From Lachnospiraceae bacterium UBA4364 (GTDB taxonomy: Bacteria > Bacillota > Clostridia > Lachnospirales > Lachnospiraceae): DNA of 9,227 nucleotides. Shown piece by piece: positions 6,097-9,227 of this stretch. The notes below the pieces were generated by a model. It ran no database searches, was not told the DNA's origin, and saw only the letters and a list, made by a program, of their open reading frames with translations. The stretch is from NCBI GenBank assembly GCA_002393955.1, contig DGSK01000019.1, positions 1 through 9,227 on the forward strand, in the 5' to 3' direction. Position 1 is the stretch's first letter, and every line of letters starts with the position of its first letter. The position numbers were made by a program, and so were the translations under genes.

Positions 6097-7011
6097 TCAG
6101 GCGTCTGCAGTTTTGTATTCAAGATAGCGGTCCACCATGAGAGCGATTTTTAATGTCACGGCATCATCAAAATTCCTGATATCCAGACCTGTCTTTTTCT
6201 GGAGCTTTTCTATACGATAGGTAAGAGTATTCCTGTGAATGTAAAGATCTCTCGCTGTCTCCGCCAGACTTAGGTTTCTGTCGAAGTAACTGTTGATCAT
6301 CTTGAGCTCATCATCGTTAAGGGTAAACTTCTTCTTCTCACCAAAAATCTCATCCATAAAAAGCTCGCACAATGAAACCGGAAGCTCTGCAATGAGCCGG
6401 CCTATCCCCAGTTCATCACATGATATAACATAACGCTCGGTATAAAAAATGCCGGCGACCTCCATTGCAAGCTTAGCCTGCAGATAAGACTCCTGTATCT
6501 GAGCCACGCCGGTCACAGGCTTTCCGCAGGAAACCCTGACCTTTTCCATAAGCTCGGTATTAACAGTACTCACTATGGAACCTGCCGTCTTGTTAAGCAT
6601 ATCTTTTTCTTTTTTGCCTGAGAGTTCTTTTATGAAGAGGATAGAATGTTCATTTAAAGGCATAATAACATTATCGCCTTCCCCGGCGAAAATCTCTGCC
6701 AGAAGACCTGCTGATACACCGGACCTTGACTGCTCTATCAGCAATGCCGCATATCTTTTGTCCAAAGAAAAGCCGTACCTTTCAGCCTTTTCCTGTATCT
6801 CCGCCTCGGTAAACCTTCCCTCGATAACAGCCCGTAAAAAGCCCTCCCTGCTGTCCACAGCTTTTATCTCTTCGATGATCCGTACCAGGACATCTGTCGG
6901 GAAAGTCCCCCGGAGGGTTATATCACCATTCTTTATGCCTTCCACCTCAAGCCCTGCCCCGGTCAGTTCATTAAGAGCTTTTATCTTTTCTGCAGCTTCG
7001 CGTTTATTCAT
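6097..7011 (-). CDS. CdaR/PucR-type transcriptional regulator with C-terminal helix-turn-helix
   Basis: 304 residues. The C-terminal 235-293 is a PucR-type helix-turn-helix (HTH_30): a helix from INSYFDRNLSLAETARDLYIHRN, then TLTYRIEKLQKKTGLD and a final FDDAVTLKIALMV helix. Residues 85-200 fit the GGDEF-like middle region seen in CdaR/PucR proteins. Residues 1-80 have no recognised sensory domain, only helices. Such proteins are DNA-binding regulators, often of sugar or organic-acid use, and the effector is usually unknown. It starts 12 bases after the glycosyltransferase stop and lacks a strong ribosome site (AGGA is about 15 bases from the ATG), so it is probably co-transcribed and perhaps coupled. 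Location near a sugar-ABC ATPase gene suggests carbohydrate-linked regulation; this is inference. Confidence 0.82.
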   Translation of the reverse strand: MNKREAAEKIKALNELTGAGLEVEGIKNGDITLRGTFPTDVLVRIIEEIKAVDSREGFLRAVIEGRFTEAEIQEKAERYGFSLDKRYAALLIEQSRSGVSAGLLAEIFAGEGDNVIMPLNEHSILFIKELSGKKEKDMLNKTAGSIVSTVNTELMEKVRVSCGKPVTGVAQIQESYLQAKLAMEVAGIFYTERYVISCDELGIGRLIAELPVSLCELFMDEIFGEKKKFTLNDDELKMINSYFDRNLSLAETARDLYIHRNTLTYRIEKLQKKTGLDIRNFDDAVTLKIALMVDRYLEYKTADA

Positions 7012-7023
7012 AATCTGTTCTAT

Positions 7024-8244
7024 CTATCCTATAACAGCCTGCATCTTCTGCAGGGATGCCTCCCAACTATAATTGTTCTTGATATAGAATTTTGCCCTCA
7101 CTCTTACCTTGGCATAATTCTCATCACTTATAGTTTCCATATCCTTTATTATCCTGCAACATTCAAGGTCACCATTATATGTATACCCCGCCTCGCTGCG
7201 CTTGATCTGCTCATTTATGTTTTCACAGTTATGATCCGCTATAGGGGGCACCCCAAGCGCCATCCCCATAAGACAATAATCCTTATTTATGGAGACGGAT
7301 GCGGGAATCCACTGGAACTTTGCTCCTGCCAGAGCTGTAAGCTTTTCCCTTTCAGAGAGAAAACCCGGATAATAAGCACCGATATTTCTTGGAAGCACCA
7401 TATCATTGTCAGCCCTTCCTATCGCCACAAGACTTATGGGAGCAGATGCCCGGCCGCCACGGTATTTCTTATAAATATCAAACATTCGATCACAGCCCAG
7501 CTTATTGCTTATTCTTCCGCTGTATATGATATAGTCGCCCTCTATCCCGTATTTTGCCTTGAAGTCTTCCACTGCTTTCAGACGCTTCATGGCATCAGTC
7601 AGAAAGTCCGGTACATCTATACCCACAGAAACTACAGCCTGTTTCTTCTCGTCCAGCTTTATGTTGCTGTTCACAAAACGCTGTTCGCTCTCATTTCTGA
7701 AGATTATCCCCCTGACCGACTTAAATATATCTTTATAGACCTTGTACTTTATCTGTTTTACATCCAGTTCCGGAGATACAAGGGGAATAAGAATTGCTTT
7801 ATCAGAAACGTTGTGATATGCATAGGCAGTAGTAAAATACTGGAATGTGATAAAGATAAAACGGTCATAATCATCCTTATGCTCTTTTATAAAAGCAGCC
7901 AGACCGCGGGTGACCGGTCCCTGTGCGTATATACGCTTCTGATCCAGGGAACCTCCAAGTACTCCAAGACGTTCACGCATGGCATCGAGCTTTTCGAATT
8001 CCTCTATGTCCCTGTTCTGGGTAGTCCTGAAGCGCCAGATGGTTATACCATCTTCTTCACTCTCGCCTTCAGGGAAGTGATTTGCCCATGTCTGATAATC
8101 GGAAGCCGTGGTCGTGAGCACGTCAACAGAATAGAACCCCTTAAGCTTCTGTACAAGTTCGTAGGCATAATTGGGGACAGGTCCCGCAACTTCCTGACCA
8201 TATCTGGGTAGTACTACCGCTATTTTTTTAACTTCTTCTCCCAT
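7024..8244 (-). CDS. GT4-like glycosyltransferase with degenerate EX7E motif
   Basis: 406 residues with a GT-B layout. The N-terminal half starts with KIAVVLPRYGQEVAGPVPNYAYELVQKL, matching the glycine-loop and first helix of family-4 enzymes. The C-terminal half has YIIYSGRISNKLGCDRMF (239-255), GFLSEREKLTALAGA (294-308) and MALGVPPIADH (328-338). In active GT4 enzymes two glutamates eight residues apart lie just before the last segment. Here the equivalent positions are about S318 and M326, so retaining activity through that motif is doubtful; the assignment depends on a by-eye alignment. There is no signal peptide or transmembrane helix, so it is cytoplasmic. A near-consensus promoter lies directly upstream. 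The ATG is the only good start and has no preceding ribosome site. It is followed by the PucR-type gene after 12 bases. Acceptor and donor sugars are unknown. Confidence 0.8.
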   Translation of the reverse strand: MGEEVKKIAVVLPRYGQEVAGPVPNYAYELVQKLKGFYSVDVLTTTASDYQTWANHFPEGESEEDGITIWRFRTTQNRDIEEFEKLDAMRERLGVLGGSLDQKRIYAQGPVTRGLAAFIKEHKDDYDRFIFITFQYFTTAYAYHNVSDKAILIPLVSPELDVKQIKYKVYKDIFKSVRGIIFRNESEQRFVNSNIKLDEKKQAVVSVGIDVPDFLTDAMKRLKAVEDFKAKYGIEGDYIIYSGRISNKLGCDRMFDIYKKYRGGRASAPISLVAIGRADNDMVLPRNIGAYYPGFLSEREKLTALAGAKFQWIPASVSINKDYCLMGMALGVPPIADHNCENINEQIKRSEAGYTYNGDLECCRIIKDMETISDENYAKVRVRAKFYIKNNYSWEASLQKMQAVIG

Positions 8245-8252
8245 TCTGATAA

Positions 8253-8281
8253 ATTATACGGGATTTATTTAGAATTGGCAA
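8253..8281 (-). promoter_or_regulatory. Strong sigmaA-like promoter for the glycosyltransferase-PucR unit
   Basis: On the minus strand, TTGCCA (8276-8281, five of six matches) is separated by exactly 17 bases from a perfect TATAAT (8253-8258). The ATG of the glycosyltransferase (8242-8244) begins only 8 bases past the -10 box, so the predicted transcript start falls within two or so bases of the ATG. It lies just past the terminator of the ABC gene, giving the two-gene unit its own transcription. Confidence 0.7.
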
Positions 8282-8295
8282 ACTGAATTATTGCC
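8277..8295. promoter_or_regulatory. Inverted repeat over the -35 box, candidate operator
   Basis: GGCAA (8277-8281) and TTGCC (8291-8295) form a 5-bp inverted repeat with a 9-base spacer; the left arm is part of the -35 box. A regulator bound here would block RNA polymerase. The arms are short, so chance occurrence is possible. Autoregulation by the downstream PucR-type protein is a speculation. Confidence 0.2.
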
Positions 8296-8309
8296 GGATT
8301 ATCATTGCG

Positions 8310-8340
8310 AAAAAAGCCGCAGGGCTTTCGCCCTGCGGCT
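8310..8340 (-). terminator. Rho-independent terminator of the ABC ATPase gene
   Basis: AGCCGCAGGGC (8315-8325) and GCCCTGCGGCT (8330-8340) form a perfect GC-rich 11-bp stem. Read leftward the loop is GAAA, a stable tetraloop, and the stem is followed by six T (the A-run at 8310-8315). It lies 33 bases past the ABC stop codon. Confidence 0.95.
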
Positions 8341-8373
8341 CCATTAATCTTACTGTAAATCTTTTGCCAGATC

Positions 8374-9227
8374 TTAGTTGGTGATGATGTGCTCTGTTTC
8401 CTTATCGAATACATGAATCTTCTCTGTATCGAAAGCGAATCTTACAACATCGCCGGGTCTTGCTGTAGTTCTGGGATCAACTCTTGCAGTCATCGGGAAC
8501 TCATCAAGATCAAAATACAGGTAAACTTCAGCACCAAGAAGCTCGTATACACGGATGCTTGCTTCGAATACGCTGGTAGGAGAAGCCTCAACCATCATCT
8601 CTGAATCATAAACGTCCTCAGGTCTGATACCGAATGTAACGGTCTTTCCGTCATATCCGCCCTCGATAAGCTTCTTGCTCTTTTCAGGAGGAAGAGGAAC
8701 AGCCTTGTTAGCAATCTTCAGGTAAGCTGTCTCACCCTGAATCTCAACAACAGCATCAAGGAAGTTCATCTGAGGTGATCCCATGAAGCCTGCTACGAAC
8801 AGGTTCTGAGGTCTGTCGTAAAGGTTCTGAGGTGTGTCAACCTGCTGGATAACACCATCCTTCATAACAACGATCCTGGTACCAAGTGTCATAGCCTCGG
8901 TCTGATCGTGTGTAACGTAGATGATGGTGGTGCCGAGACGCTGATGAAGCTTAGCGATCTCAATTCTCATCTGTACACGGAGCTTAGCATCAAGGTTTGA
9001 AAGAGGCTCGTCCATAAGGAATACCTTAGGATTACGAACGATAGCACGTCCCATGGCAACACGCTGTCTCTGTCCACCGGAGAGAGCCTTGGGCTTACGC
9101 TCAAGATAAGGAACAAGGTCGAGGATCTTAGCTGCTTCCTTAACCATCTTATCGATCTCGTCTGAAGGAACCTTACGAAGCTTAAGACCGAATGCCATGT
9201 TATCATAAACGGTCATGTGAGGATACA
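8374..9227 (-). CDS. ugpC: Sugar ABC transporter ATP-binding protein, MsmK/UgpC type (5' end missing)
   Basis: Partial: the frame stays open to the window edge, and codons for Tyr-Pro-His precede the first visible Met, as in the ALYPHMTVYDN segment of this family, so that Met is internal and Walker A lies outside. About 283 of an expected 360-370 residues are visible. Counting from the Met at 9214-9216: signature LSGGQ at 45-49, Walker B VFLMDEP at 65-71, D-loop SNLDAK, switch His104 in VTHD, then a TOBE/MalK-like regulatory region from about 155 to the end. The protein powers a CUT1-type sugar importer at the inner face of the membrane. In Firmicutes one such ATPase often serves several importers whose genes lie elsewhere, and no permease or binding-protein gene is seen here. 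A strong terminator follows. Confidence 0.93.
   Translation of the reverse strand, partial: YPHMTVYDNMAFGLKLRKVPSDEIDKMVKEAAKILDLVPYLERKPKALSGGQRQRVAMGRAIVRNPKVFLMDEPLSNLDAKLRVQMRIEIAKLHQRLGTTIIYVTHDQTEAMTLGTRIVVMKDGVIQQVDTPQNLYDRPQNLFVAGFMGSPQMNFLDAVVEIQGETAYLKIANKAVPLPPEKSKKLIEGGYDGKTVTFGIRPEDVYDSEMMVEASPTSVFEASIRVYELLGAEVYLYFDLDEFPMTARVDPRTTARPGDVVRFAFDTEKIHVFDKETEHIITN

Noticed and set aside
6575..7072. A 165-codon plus-strand frame opposite the PucR-type gene
   Set aside because: Antisense to a well-supported gene; the Ser/Pro-rich composition is typical of a shadow frame.
7231..8211. A 326-codon open frame on the plus strand, opposite the glycosyltransferase
   Set aside because: It lies wholly antisense to a clear family protein. 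Its translation is rich in Ile, Cys, His and Tyr without any recognisable domain, and no ribosome site or promoter stands out.
8967..9206. A second minus-strand frame inside the ABC ATPase gene
   Set aside because: It is a shifted frame of the ABC coding sequence, which carries the intact signature and Walker B motifs.
8374..9216. The ABC ATPase starting at the first visible Met
   Set aside because: The frame continues upstream with Tyr-Pro-His, matching the family's YPHMTVYDN segment, and Walker A is missing, so the gene is cut by the window edge.

Overview
The window looks like an ordinary chromosomal stretch from an anaerobic, low-to-mid GC Firmicute, most likely a member of the Lachnospiraceae (Clostridia). 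This rests on protein style: an NrdG2-type radical-SAM activase, a CdaR/PucR-type regulator beside a MsmK/UgpC sugar-ABC ATPase, a macro domain fused to an XRE-like domain, and AGGAG-type ribosome sites with sigmaA-like promoters. I see no tRNA, rRNA, insertion sequence, phage gene or CRISPR array. There are eight protein genes, seven on the minus strand, and no gene-free stretch longer than 190 bases.

Left block (57-5137, minus strand, read right to left). A tRNA adenosine deaminase (tadA) overlaps by 4 bases an RluA-type pseudouridine synthase, which overlaps by 11 bases a PlsC-like acyltransferase carrying an internal zinc ribbon. After 67 bases comes a two-helix membrane protein with a Gly/Ser/His-rich head, a TPM-like middle and a C-terminal zinc ribbon. 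After a further 121 bases comes a macro-domain protein with a long linker and an XRE-like C-terminal domain. The first three genes form a tight operon driven from 5138-5225. The last two may be read through from it or have their own weak promoters. A 9-bp hairpin at 1-25 closes the block.

Centre (5138-5322). This is a divergent promoter region. One promoter drives tadA leftward and another drives an anaerobic ribonucleotide reductase activase (nrdG-type, 5323-6057) rightward, with overlapping -35 regions. On both sides a tiny ORF begins about 9 bases after the -10 box, is in frame with the main gene and is cut off by a single TAA.

Right block (6097-9227, minus strand). The 3' part of a MsmK/UgpC-type ABC ATPase runs off the window edge and ends at a textbook rho-independent terminator (8310-8340). 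A near-consensus promoter then starts a two-gene unit: a GT4-like glycosyltransferase with a degenerate EX7E motif, and a PucR-type helix-turn-helix regulator 12 bases behind it. The promoter lies so close to the glycosyltransferase ATG that its mRNA may be leaderless. Position next to a sugar-ABC ATPase suggests a carbohydrate-related role, but the substrate cannot be read from sequence.

Nothing here amounts to a clear new defence or mobile system. The most unusual items are the macro-XRE fusion, the zinc-ribbon acyltransferase and zinc-ribbon TPM-like membrane protein side by side, the roughly 20-residue insertion in TadA, and the paired in-frame leader ORFs.
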